Shown here: piece by piece, positions 44,794 to 54,576 of the stretch
Position numbering within the stretch: the first letter of the stretch is position 1
Layout of the letters: each line of letters begins with the position of its first letter
Source: JBCDCY01 sp039180875
GTDB lineage: Bacteria; Pseudomonadota; Alphaproteobacteria; Rhodobacterales; Rhodobacteraceae
Length of the DNA: 64,000 nt
Direction of reading: 5' to 3'
NCBI GenBank assembly: GCA_039180875.1
Contig: JBCDCY010000015.1
Location: 25,480-89,479, forward strand
Notes under the pieces: generated by a model
Told to the model about the DNA's origin: nothing
Database searches by the model: none
What the model saw: only the letters and a program-made list of their open reading frames with translations
Program-made: the position numbers and the translations under genes

Positions 44794-45579
44794 TCAGTAG
44801 ACGTCGCCTTCCTTCACCCGTTTCGAGAAGTCGGTGGCGCCGCCCTCGGCCAGCACCTTGGCCTGCGCGACCCAGTTGTCGCGGCTCACCCGGCCCTTGA
44901 AGCCCTCAAGGTTCTCGTCGACCCAGGCGACCTCCTCCGACGTCCAGGCGGCGACCTGGTCGAAATGGTAGAAGCCCATGGAGTTCAGAAGCTGCTCGAG
45001 CTTCGGCCCGACGCCCTTGATCTGCTTCAGATCGTCGGCCTTGCCGTCACGGGCGGCCGAAAGCGTCTCGGGCTTCGCGCCGCCGCCGGCCGCCGGTGCG
45101 GCTGCTGCAGATTCTGGGGCCGGCGCGCCGTCCTCCCCGTACTTCCAGTTGCCGACGTCCTCGCGCAGCGTGGCCTCTCCGGCGAGCTCGGTGGACGGCT
45201 TGATCTCCGACGGGCCGCTGCCGCCCGGCGGGGCGGTCGCGCCCTCGGCCGAGCCAGCGGCTACGCCGCCCGACCAATGGCCGCTGTTGGCGGCGCCTAG
45301 GCTGGCTGCCGGGGCCTTGGCCGTGGTTGCCTGGGCCGGGGCCGCCTGGGCCGGGGCCGCCGCACTGCTCGTTGGCGGGCGCATCAGCACGAACAACAGG
45401 ATGGCCACGAAGGTCGCGACGATCGCACCGGTGCCGGTGCCGACGGCGCTCGACCGACCGAACAGCTCCGAGGTCATGTAGCCGGTGATGCCCCCTGCCG
45501 CCACGGCCGCGAGCAGGACCATGGAGACCCCGAAGACGCCGAGGCCCCCGCTGCCCGGTTGTGAAGGTGTCTGTGTCAT
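44794..45579 (-). CDS. Membrane protein with C-terminal helix-hairpin-helix domain
   Basis: A 261-residue protein. Two N-terminal helices (about residues 10-35 and 45-65) precede a Pro/Ala-rich linker of about 120 residues and a C-terminal domain (about 195-255) reading LKQIKGVGPKLEQLLNSMGF, then FDQVAAWTSEEVAWVDENL, a helix-hairpin-helix fold. The same domain forms the tail of NuoE, the next gene upstream. The start at 45579 has GGAGGGCTTGAGG upstream. It probably associates with complex I rather than with DNA. Confidence 0.82.
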   Translation of the reverse strand: MTQTPSQPGSGGLGVFGVSMVLLAAVAAGGITGYMTSELFGRSSAVGTGTGAIVATFVAILLFVLMRPPTSSAAAPAQAAPAQATTAKAPAASLGAANSGHWSGGVAAGSAEGATAPPGGSGPSEIKPSTELAGEATLREDVGNWKYGEDGAPAPESAAAAPAAGGGAKPETLSAARDGKADDLKQIKGVGPKLEQLLNSMGFYHFDQVAAWTSEEVAWVDENLEGFKGRVSRDNWVAQAKVLAEGGATDFSKRVKEGDVY

Positions 45580-45649
45580 CCTCAAGCCCTCCCCGTGCCG
45601 TTTTTGATCTGGTTCGTATACCCGATCCGACGCCGAATGCCGTCAGAAA

Positions 45650-46540
45650 TCAGTTCGTACCCTGGCAAAGCGTCCGCGCTTGCTCAACCCAGCGTTGGCG
45701 CTGAATGCGCCCGTCGGCATCATCGAGCGCGGCCTCGATGCGCGCGACGTCGGCCTCGGTCCAAGCGGCGACCTGATCGAGCCGGGTGATCCCGAGGGCG
45801 CCGAGGCGTGCGGCAAGCGCCGCGTCGATGCCTGCGATGCGTTGCAGGGCACCTCCTCCGACGGGTTCGGGGCCGAGGATCCGGGCGATGGTGTCGCCCT
45901 GGTCCCGGGCAAGCGCGACGGAGGCGTTGGCCCCTTCCGTCCGCGCCCCCTCCGTCAGCGAGGTGAGGCCATCCGCCGGCTCAGAGCCGAAGCGCCCGGT
46001 GCGGGAGCCCGGCGCCGGCACCTCCCCCCGGGCGAAGTCGTCGAGCAGCCCGGCGAAGCTCTCGGCCGACAGATCCTCGTAATAGTCCTTGCCGATCTGG
46101 GCCATCGGCGCGTTCGAGCAGGCGCCGAGGCATTCGACCTCCTCCCAGCTGAAGCGCCCGTCGGAGGAAAGGGCGTGGGGATCGGGCGCGATCTTGTCGC
46201 GGCAGACGGCCACCAGATCCTCCGCCCCGCAGATCATGCAGGAGGTGGTGCCGCAGATCTGGATATGGGCGACGGAGCCCACCGGCTGAAGTTGGAACAT
46301 GAAGTAGAAGGTGGCGACCTCGAGCACCCGGATCGGCTCCATCTCGAGCATCCGAGCCACCTCCTCGATCATCGGGCGGGTGACCCAGCCCTCCTGCTCC
46401 TGCCCCCGCCAGAGGAGCGGGATGACGGCAGAGGCCTGGCGCCCCGCCGGATACTTGGCGATCTGCGCCTCTGCCCAGGCGAGATTGCCCGGCGTGAAGG
46501 CAAAGCTCTCCGGCTGGTCGGGATGGAGACGGCGGAGCAT
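45650..46540 (-). CDS. nuoE: NADH-quinone oxidoreductase subunit E with C-terminal helix-hairpin-helix extension
   Basis: A 296-residue protein. Residues 1-165 are the thioredoxin-fold subunit with cluster N1a; its 2Fe-2S ligands are Cys96 and Cys101 (QICGTTSCMIC) and Cys137 and Cys141 (ECLGACSNAP). A linker leads to a tail at about 235-296 (LQRIAGIDAALAARLGALGI, then LDQVAAWTEADVARIEAAL). Typical NuoE proteins are about 160-170 residues; long NuoE forms are known in Rhodobacter. The ATG overlaps the upstream stop (TGATG). Confidence 0.95.
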   Translation of the reverse strand: MLRRLHPDQPESFAFTPGNLAWAEAQIAKYPAGRQASAVIPLLWRGQEQEGWVTRPMIEEVARMLEMEPIRVLEVATFYFMFQLQPVGSVAHIQICGTTSCMICGAEDLVAVCRDKIAPDPHALSSDGRFSWEEVECLGACSNAPMAQIGKDYYEDLSAESFAGLLDDFARGEVPAPGSRTGRFGSEPADGLTSLTEGARTEGANASVALARDQGDTIARILGPEPVGGGALQRIAGIDAALAARLGALGITRLDQVAAWTEADVARIEAALDDADGRIQRQRWVEQARTLCQGTN

Positions 46541-46923
46541 CAGGCGGTTCCGTAGATGGAGCGGAAAAAGCTCGTCCAGGCGATGCCGAACAGGCCGAGG
46601 ATAGCGCCCACCGCCGTCTGCCAGTCCTTCAACACGCCATACCAACCTTGGATCGGCTGATCACACGGCGTGAGGCTGAGCGCATCGCCATCCGCGTTGA
46701 GCTGACCGCAATTCGCGGCGGCGAGGAAGATCGCCCCAATGAACACGACGGCGAGGATCAGGAAGGAGCCCCACATCCACAGGACGAAGGTCGGAATGCG
46801 GACGGAGGTCTTCTCACCCGTGCGCACGTCAACGATCTCGCCGGACGTGAAAAAGCCTACCAAGCCGATCGCGATCGGCAGGGCGAAGACCATCCACGCA
46901 TTGTCGATGACGAACGCACTCAT
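46540..46923 (-). CDS. Hypothetical membrane protein between nuoD and nuoE
   Basis: A 127-residue protein with three hydrophobic segments: NAWMVFALPIAIGLVGFF, VLWMWGSFLILAVVFIGAIF and AVGAILGLFGIAWTSFF. Cysteines in AANCGQ and TPCDQ may form a disulfide. The stop overlaps nuoE's start by one base. The gene is separated from nuoD by a tandem repeat. Function unknown. Confidence 0.78.
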   Translation of the reverse strand: MSAFVIDNAWMVFALPIAIGLVGFFTSGEIVDVRTGEKTSVRIPTFVLWMWGSFLILAVVFIGAIFLAAANCGQLNADGDALSLTPCDQPIQGWYGVLKDWQTAVGAILGLFGIAWTSFFRSIYGTA

Positions 46924-47000
46924 CTCCCACCCTCGCGGAGCGCCGGACGGTTGCGCCCTGGACCTCGCCGAAGGCGCGTACCGTCGGCCGCAACGCCCCG

Positions 47001-47085
47001 CTCAGCGACACCACGCTCAGCGACACCACGCTCAGCGACACCACGCTCAGCGACACCACGCTCAGCGACACCACGCTCAGCGACT
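47001..47085. repeat. 15-bp tandem repeat (VNTR) downstream of nuoD
   Basis: The unit CTCAGCGACACCACG occurs five times exactly (47001-47075), followed by a sixth partial copy. It fills most of the gap between the nuoD stop and the next gene. Unit length is a multiple of three but it is outside the genes. Confidence 0.95.
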
Positions 47086-47092
47086 GGCCGCC

Positions 47093-48304
47093 TCACCGAT
47101 CCACCTCGCCGAAGACGATGTCCAGGGAGCCGAGGATGGCGGAGACATCGGCCAGCATATGCCCCTTGCAGAGGTGGTCCATTGCCTGGAGGTGAGCGAA
47201 GCCCGGGGCGCGGAGTTTGACCTTGTAGGGGCGGTTCGTGCCGTCGGCGACGAGGTAGACGCCGAACTCGCCCTTCGGCGCCTCGACCGCGGCATAGATC
47301 TCGCCCTCGGGCACGTGGAAGCCTTCGGTGTAGAGCTTGAAGTGGTGGATCAGCGCCTCCATCGAGGTCTTCATCTCGGCCCGGGGCGGCGGCGTGAGCT
47401 TGCCGCGGACCATGACGTCCTCGCCCGCCGTCTCCTCGAGCTTTTCGACGGCCTGGCGCACGATCTTCAGGCTCTCGCGCATCTCCCACATGCGGCAGAG
47501 ATAGCGGTCGTAGCAGTCGCCGTTCTTGCCCACCGGGATCTTGAAGTCGAACTCGTCGTAGCATTCGTAGGGCTGGGCCCGGCGGAGGTCCCAGGCCATG
47601 CCGGAGCCGCGCACCATCACGCCGGAAAAGCCCCAATCGAGCGCGTCCTGGCGGCTGACCACCCCGATATCGACATTGCGCTGCTTGAAGATGCGGTTTT
47701 CCGTCAGCAAACCCTCGATGTCGTCGAGCATCTCGGGAAAGGTCTCGGTCCAGGCGAAGATGTCCTCGAGCAGTGGCGGCGGCAGATCCTGGTGCACGCC
47801 CCCCGGCCGGAAATAGGCGGCGTGGAGCCGCGCCCCGCAGGCCCGCTCGTAGAAGATCATCAGTTTCTCACGCTCCTCGAACCCCCAACGCGGCGGCGTG
47901 AGCGCGCCGACGTCCATGGCCTGGGTCGTCACGTTGAGGAGGTGGTTCAGGATCCGCCCGATCTCGGAGTAGAGCACGCGGATGAGGGAGGCGCGCCGGG
48001 TGATCTCCGTCCCCGTCAATCGCTCGATAGCGAGGCACCAGGCGTGTTCCTGGTTCATCGGCGCCACGTAGTCGAGCCGGTCGAGATAGGGCAGGTTCTG
48101 CAGGTAGGTCCGGCTCTCCATCAGCTTTTCGGTGCCGCGATGCAGCAGGCCGATATGCGGATCGCAACGCTCGACGATTTCCCCGTCGAGCTCCAGCACC
48201 AACCGCAGAACGCCGTGGGCCGCAGGATGTTGCGGGCCGAAATTGATGTTGAAGTTGCGGATCTTCTGTTCCGCCGTCTGGACGTCCGTCAGCGTGCCGT
48301 CCAT
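47093..48304 (-). CDS. nuoD: NADH-quinone oxidoreductase subunit D
   Basis: A 403-residue peripheral-arm subunit that lines the quinone site. Family blocks: INFGPQHPAAHGVLRLVLEL, IGLLHRGTEKLMESRTYLQN, MNQEHAWCLAIERL, and the C-terminal IVFGEVDR. The ATG at 48304 has GAGGAGGTGGCG upstream and gives the normal family length; a longer frame adds 35 residues. Confidence 0.97.
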   Translation of the reverse strand: MDGTLTDVQTAEQKIRNFNINFGPQHPAAHGVLRLVLELDGEIVERCDPHIGLLHRGTEKLMESRTYLQNLPYLDRLDYVAPMNQEHAWCLAIERLTGTEITRRASLIRVLYSEIGRILNHLLNVTTQAMDVGALTPPRWGFEEREKLMIFYERACGARLHAAYFRPGGVHQDLPPPLLEDIFAWTETFPEMLDDIEGLLTENRIFKQRNVDIGVVSRQDALDWGFSGVMVRGSGMAWDLRRAQPYECYDEFDFKIPVGKNGDCYDRYLCRMWEMRESLKIVRQAVEKLEETAGEDVMVRGKLTPPPRAEMKTSMEALIHHFKLYTEGFHVPEGEIYAAVEAPKGEFGVYLVADGTNRPYKVKLRAPGFAHLQAMDHLCKGHMLADVSAILGSLDIVFGEVDR

Positions 48305-48314
48305 CGCCACCTCC

Positions 48315-49259
48315 TCAGCCGACCGCGGGTGAGGGCGCGCCGTAAGCCGCCATATGCTCGCGCCAGCGGGCGGGCAGAGCGTTGCCGAACCGATCGGCCA
48401 TCGCCTCATAGATCGGCGCGAATTTCGCGTACATCCGCCGGGCGAGCTGCTCGTCGAGCGACGCCGGAACGCCGGCGTTTTTTTCGACCGTGAAGCTCGC
48501 CTCGACGTAGGGGATGTCCAGCGCGCCGCACAGCCGCTTGATCGTCGCCGCCTGAAACAGGTCCTCGTAGAAGAAATAGTGCGCCCGGGGGCCGAGCCCC
48601 ACCGCCTCCAGCTCCCCGATCACCCGGCCGTAGTCGGAGCGCAGCATATGCTCCTGCACCCGCCGGTCGAGGGCCGACCAGGCCCGGTCGGCGCAGCGCT
48701 CGGCGAAATCCTTGGCCACGCCCCGCCGCCGCTCGATCATCCGGATCGAGGACCAGAAGCGGTCGATCGGATCGCGCAGGATCAGCACGAAGCTGGTCTT
48801 GGGCGCGAGCCCCGCCATGGCGCCGAAGGCCGTGCGGTCGAGGATGATGTAGCTCGGCGAGACGTCGGCGATCACCCGCTCGCCCTGCCAGCCGCGGCTG
48901 AGATAGCTGAGATAGCGGCTGTGATCCCCCGGCCGCCCCTCGAAAATCTCCGCATGTTCGACGAACTGCGACAGCGTCGCCCGCGTGCGCGCGAACTTCT
49001 CCCCCCGCCGGTGCTTCAGCTCCTGCGCCAGATCGGCGATCTGCTGCAGCCGGCTGTTGAGCCAGCCGCGCCCCTCCGGCCCATGGGTGATCTCGAAATA
49101 GTGCACCTCACCCCTGCGAATATGGCAGTCGGGGTGGCTTTGCAGATAGTGGTTGAGCCACGTGGTGCCGGCCTTCTGCGCGCCGATGACATAGAGCAGC
49201 GTGGCGTCCTCTGGAAAGGCACCCTCCTCCACCGCCTGGTCACGCATCGGGCGGTTCAT
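48315..49259 (-). CDS. Sulfotransferase family protein embedded in the nuo operon
   Basis: A 314-residue protein with PAPS-binding motifs: the 5'-phosphosulfate loop GAQKAGTTWLNHYLQSHP (residues 26-43) and the 3'-phosphate motif LRDPIDRFWSSI (161-172), with FFYEDLF later. This is the Sulfotransfer_3-type fold, which transfers sulfate from PAPS to hydroxyl groups. The ATG at 49259 overlaps the nuoC stop by four bases (ATGA) and the gene ends 10 bases before nuoD. The acceptor is unknown; a link to complex I is unexpected. Confidence 0.9.
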   Translation of the reverse strand: MNRPMRDQAVEEGAFPEDATLLYVIGAQKAGTTWLNHYLQSHPDCHIRRGEVHYFEITHGPEGRGWLNSRLQQIADLAQELKHRRGEKFARTRATLSQFVEHAEIFEGRPGDHSRYLSYLSRGWQGERVIADVSPSYIILDRTAFGAMAGLAPKTSFVLILRDPIDRFWSSIRMIERRRGVAKDFAERCADRAWSALDRRVQEHMLRSDYGRVIGELEAVGLGPRAHYFFYEDLFQAATIKRLCGALDIPYVEASFTVEKNAGVPASLDEQLARRMYAKFAPIYEAMADRFGNALPARWREHMAAYGAPSPAVG

Positions 49260-49861
49260 GGCGCCGTCCCCTTGTCGTCCCCGGGCAGGATGTAGTCCGC
49301 ACCCTCCCACGGGCTCATGAAGTCGAACTGGCGGTAGTCCTGGACGAGGCGGACGGGCTCGTAGACCACCCGCTTCTCCACCTCATCGTAGCGCACTTCG
49401 ACATAGCCCGTGGTGGGGAAGTCCTTGCGTAGCGGGTGGCCGCGAAAGCCGTAGTCGGTGAGCAGTCGGCGAAGGTCGGGATGACCGGAGAACAGGAGGC
49501 CGTACATGTCGAAGACCTCCCGCTCGAACCAGTTCGCACCGGGATGGAGGGTGCTGATCGAGGGAACGATGTCCTCCTCCCGCACCGCCGCCCGCACCCG
49601 GATGCGCTGGTTCAAGGTCATCGACAGGAAGTGATAGACGACGTCGAACCGCCGCTCCCGCTCCGGCCAGTCGATCGCGGTGATGTCGATCAGCGTGGTG
49701 AACTGGCAGGCCGGATTGTCCTTCAGGAAGCCGACCAGCGCCGGGATCGCACCGAGGCTCGCCGTCACCGTCAGTTCACCGGCCACGACCTCGGTCGCCA
49801 GCACGATGTCGGATTGCTTGGTGGCAATCTGCTCGCCCAGGTCCCGCAGGATCTCGCTCAT
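49256..49861 (-). CDS. nuoC: NADH-quinone oxidoreductase subunit C
   Basis: A 201-residue 30-kDa-type subunit. Family motif NWFEREVFDMYGLLFSGHPDLRRLLTDYGF, then GHPLRKDFPTTGYVEVRYD. It lies 12 bases after nuoB and ends overlapping the sulfotransferase start. It is separate from NuoD, unlike E. coli's fused NuoCD. Confidence 0.97.
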   Translation of the reverse strand: MSEILRDLGEQIATKQSDIVLATEVVAGELTVTASLGAIPALVGFLKDNPACQFTTLIDITAIDWPERERRFDVVYHFLSMTLNQRIRVRAAVREEDIVPSISTLHPGANWFEREVFDMYGLLFSGHPDLRRLLTDYGFRGHPLRKDFPTTGYVEVRYDEVEKRVVYEPVRLVQDYRQFDFMSPWEGADYILPGDDKGTAP

Positions 49862-49873
49862 GCTATCGCTCCG

Positions 49874-50419
49874 TCAGCGGGTCAGGGTGCCGGTGCGCCG
49901 GATCTTTCGCTGCAATTGCAGGATGCCGTAGAGCAGGGCCTCTGCCGTCGGCGGGCAGCCGGGGACGTAGATGTCGACCGGCACGATGCGGTCGCAGCCC
50001 CGCACGACGCTGTAGCTGTAGTGGTAGTAGCCGCCGCCATTGGCGCAGGAGCCCATGGAGATCACGTAGCGCGGCTCCGGCATCTGGTCGTAGACCTTGC
50101 GGAGTGCCGGCGCCATCTTGTTGGTCAGCGTCCCCGCCACGATCATCAAATCCGATTGCCGGGGGGAGGCGCGGGGGGCGGTGCCGAAGCGCTCCAGGTC
50201 ATAGCGCGGCATGGAGGTGTGCATCATCTCCACCGCGCAGCAGGCGAGCCCGAAGGTCATCCAATGGAGCGAGCCGGTGCGCGCCCAGTTGATGATGTCC
50301 TCGGTCGTCGTCAGCAGATAGCCTTTGTCGGCCAGAGCGTCGGAGACGCGGCGAACGTCGACCTCCCGATCCGCCTCCGCCGTCCGGGCGAGCGCTTGCG
50401 ACTTTCCCTCTACTCCCAT
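49874..50419 (-). CDS. nuoB: NADH-quinone oxidoreductase subunit B
   Basis: A 181-residue subunit carrying cluster N2. Ligands are the vicinal pair in GLACCAVEMM plus cysteines in GSCANGGGYY and VPGCPPTAEAL. I chose the ATG at 50419, which overlaps the end of nuoA by ten bases and follows GGAAGGGGGC; an ATG at 50440 is an alternative. Confidence 0.96.
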   Translation of the reverse strand: MGVEGKSQALARTAEADREVDVRRVSDALADKGYLLTTTEDIINWARTGSLHWMTFGLACCAVEMMHTSMPRYDLERFGTAPRASPRQSDLMIVAGTLTNKMAPALRKVYDQMPEPRYVISMGSCANGGGYYHYSYSVVRGCDRIVPVDIYVPGCPPTAEALLYGILQLQRKIRRTGTLTR

Positions 50420-50775
50420 TCGAGCGCCCCCTTCCGCCATTCGTAGGCGAAACCGATGGTCAGCACGCCGAGGAAGATGAGCATCGACCAGAAGCCGAGG
50501 TCGTCGAGATGGCCGAAACTGACGGCCCAGGGGAAGAGGAACGCCACCTCCAGATCGAAGATGATGAAGAGGAGCGAGACCAGGTAGAACCGCACGTCGA
50601 ACTTCATCCGCGCATCATCGAAGGCGTTGAAGCCGCATTCGTAGGCCGAGACCTTCTCCGGATCGGGATTGCGTACCGCCAGGACGACGGCGGCGAGCAG
50701 CAGCACGAGGCCGAGGCCGATGGCCAGGCCAAGGAAGATGAGGATCGGCAGATAATCGAGCAGAAGCTGATCCAT
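50410..50775 (-). CDS. nuoA: NADH-quinone oxidoreductase subunit A
   Basis: A 121-residue, three-helix membrane subunit and the first gene of the nuo operon. It has VSAYECGFNAFDDARMKFDVRFY, followed by LVSLLFIIFDLEVAFLFPWA, the family core including the loop cysteine near the quinone site. The promoter lies in the repeat-bearing gap upstream. Confidence 0.97.
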   Translation of the reverse strand: MDQLLLDYLPILIFLGLAIGLGLVLLLAAVVLAVRNPDPEKVSAYECGFNAFDDARMKFDVRFYLVSLLFIIFDLEVAFLFPWAVSFGHLDDLGFWSMLIFLGVLTIGFAYEWRKGALEWE

Positions 50776-50843
50776 GGGTGCCTAGGTACTGCCTTCTCCC
50801 TCGGGCCAGTTGCGGCCAACGCCCGGGATATTCGGTGGCCCAC

Positions 50844-50937
50844 TCGCGACGCTGCGGGCATCGCGTCGCCATGGGATAGAGTCAATCCCATCGCGACGCT
50901 GCGGGCATCGCGTCGCCATGGGATAGAGTCAATCCCA
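50844..50937. repeat. 47-bp direct duplication upstream of nuoA
   Basis: A 47-base unit beginning TCGCGACGCTGCGGGCATCG is present twice, head to tail (50844-50890 and 50891-50937), with no mismatch seen. Each copy contains two small dyads (GCGACGC/GCGTCGC and TGGGAT/ATCCCA). It covers the probable nuo promoter. Confidence 0.92.
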
Positions 50938-50948
50938 TCGCCGTTCAA
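50920..50948 (-). promoter_or_regulatory. Candidate sigma-70-type promoter of the nuo operon
   Basis: On the minus strand TTGAAC (50948-50943) and TATCCC (50925-50920) are separated by 17 bases, about 150 bases before nuoA. The -10 box lies in the distal copy of the 47-bp duplication. The second copy repeats the -10 but not the -35. Confidence 0.4.
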
Positions 50949-51051
50949 TTTCAAGGAAAAACGCGGCGGCAAAGTGACCTGGACACTGTCCCGCTTACTA
51001 CGAGACGCCGCTGCGGGGGCGGGTTCCAAGTGTCAGATACCAGTTCGGCGA

Positions 51052-51128
51052 TGGCGCGGTTGACGGGGCTCGAACCCGCGACCTCCGGCGTGACAGGCCG
51101 GCACTCTAACCAACTGAGCTACAACCGC
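51052..51128 (-). tRNA. tRNA-Asp (anticodon GTC)
   Basis: A complete cloverleaf with encoded CCA. The acceptor stem GCGGTTG pairs with CAACCGC, the D-arm is AGCTCAGTTGG, the anticodon loop CTGTCAC gives GTC, and the T-loop has GTTCGAGC. Confidence 0.97.
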
Positions 51129-51290
51129 AGTCGCCATGGGGCCACCCGGGGTGGCCGCCGGCGGTCTATACGAAGCAATCCCGGTCGGCGTCAAGCGGGA
51201 TCGGCGCTGGCGCGAGCCCGGCATGGTCGCGACACTGGCACCCCTCGGGTCGAGGCCGGACTCCACCGCCCGCGCTAGGAAGAGCGCGGC

Positions 51291-51329
51291 CCACATCTTC
51301 GCAGTGGCCAAAATATCCCCGCCGGAGGC
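51291..51329. repeat. Intergenic repeat, half copy
   Basis: Its reverse complement reads CCTCCGGCGGGGATATTTTG then GCCACTGCGAA, matching the left arm of the repeats at 14767-14843 and 61357-61420. The second arm is missing. It lies between the two tRNAs. Confidence 0.6.
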
Positions 51330-51353
51330 ATCGGCTGCCGCAGCCGGGCGAGG

Positions 51354-51429
51354 TGGTGGGCGGTGAGAGGCTCGAACTCCCGACATCCTCGGTGTAAACG
51401 AGGCGCTCTACCAACTGAGCTAACCGCCC
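51354..51429 (-). tRNA. tRNA-Val (anticodon TAC)
   Basis: A complete cloverleaf with encoded CCA. GGGCGGT pairs with ACCGCCC, the anticodon stem CCTCG/CGAGG encloses TTTACAC with anticodon TAC, and the T-arm carries GTTCGAGC. Confidence 0.97.
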
Positions 51430-51452
51430 GGAGATCGTCCGGATCGCGCGGA

Positions 51453-51839
51453 TTAGGCCGTGTCGGCGTCTGTCCCCTCGCCGGCGGGCGGCGTCTCGCC
51501 CGGGGCGGCTGGCGGGCTCTTGGCCAGGGTCACCCGGTACATCAGCCGCTCCCGACCCGAGGGCCGGGTCTGGGCCTTCACCCGGATCTTGCCGAGGGTG
51601 GGATAGTCGACGTCCTGACCGTCCGACAAGGCCTGGCGGGTGATGGCGAAGGCGCTGTCGAGGGCCTCGCGCACGTCGCGGCGCTTCAGGCCGGTGGCGA
51701 CCGCCACCTGCTCCACGATCTGCTTCTTGCGCAGGATCCGTGCGCCCGCCGCCTCGGCGCCACCGTCCACCGAACCCTCCACCGGGCCGGCGTCCTCGGC
51801 CGGCCCCTCGTCCGCTTCCGTCTTCGCCTTCGTGCTCAT
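51453..51839 (-). CDS. HU family DNA-binding protein
   Basis: A 128-residue protein. Residues about 37-108 are an HU/IHF-type fold (RKKQIVEQVAVATGLKRRDV, then YPTLGKIRVKAQTRPSGRER, a shortened DNA-binding arm). It carries an acidic N-terminal extension (TEADEGPAEDAGPVEG) and a Pro/Gly-rich acidic tail, both unusual for HU, which is normally about 90 residues. The position just downstream of lon is typical. It compacts and bends DNA. Confidence 0.88.
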   Translation of the reverse strand: MSTKAKTEADEGPAEDAGPVEGSVDGGAEAAGARILRKKQIVEQVAVATGLKRRDVREALDSAFAITRQALSDGQDVDYPTLGKIRVKAQTRPSGRERLMYRVTLAKSPPAAPGETPPAGEGTDADTA

Positions 51840-51960
51840 GCGCGCAGCCTCAACCGATGCTGGTCCGTTTGCTCGCGCACTCGCTACAGGACGTTGGGCC
51901 CCGGGTGCAAGGGGGTGTGGCCGGGCCCCGCCGTTCTGACGCGGGGCCCAGCGCGCTGGC

Positions 51961-54381
<2,421 letters not shown>

Positions 54382-54491
54382 TTTTTCGTCCTTTGCATGC
54401 AGGGCCGGCCGCCCTGCCAAGCAGCGACCGTCGGCCCCCGGAAATGCGGCCTCGAAAAGCGACGCCAAAATGCGGTGTCGAATACCAACAC

Positions 54492-54518
54492 GTGGGGCGC
54501 CGCGCCTAACGCTTCAAG
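54492..54518 (-). promoter_or_regulatory. Candidate sigma-32 (RpoH) promoter of lon
   Basis: On the minus strand CTTGAA (54518-54513) and CCCCAC (54497-54492) are 15 bases apart, matching the heat-shock consensus CTTGAA, 13-15 bases, CCCCAT. It lies about 110 bases before the lon start. Confidence 0.6.
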
Positions 54519-54576
54519 GCCGGAGCTGGGGACTCAGCGCGCCGCACCCCGGGTTGGCGACTACTCTGAACGGCGC

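Noticed and set aside
46829..47074. An open frame translating the tandem repeat as VVSLS units
   Set aside because: Most of it is repeat or overlaps the well-supported membrane protein gene; no ribosome site.
47001..47085. CRISPR array
   Set aside because: The repeats are contiguous 15-mers with no spacers and no cas genes nearby.
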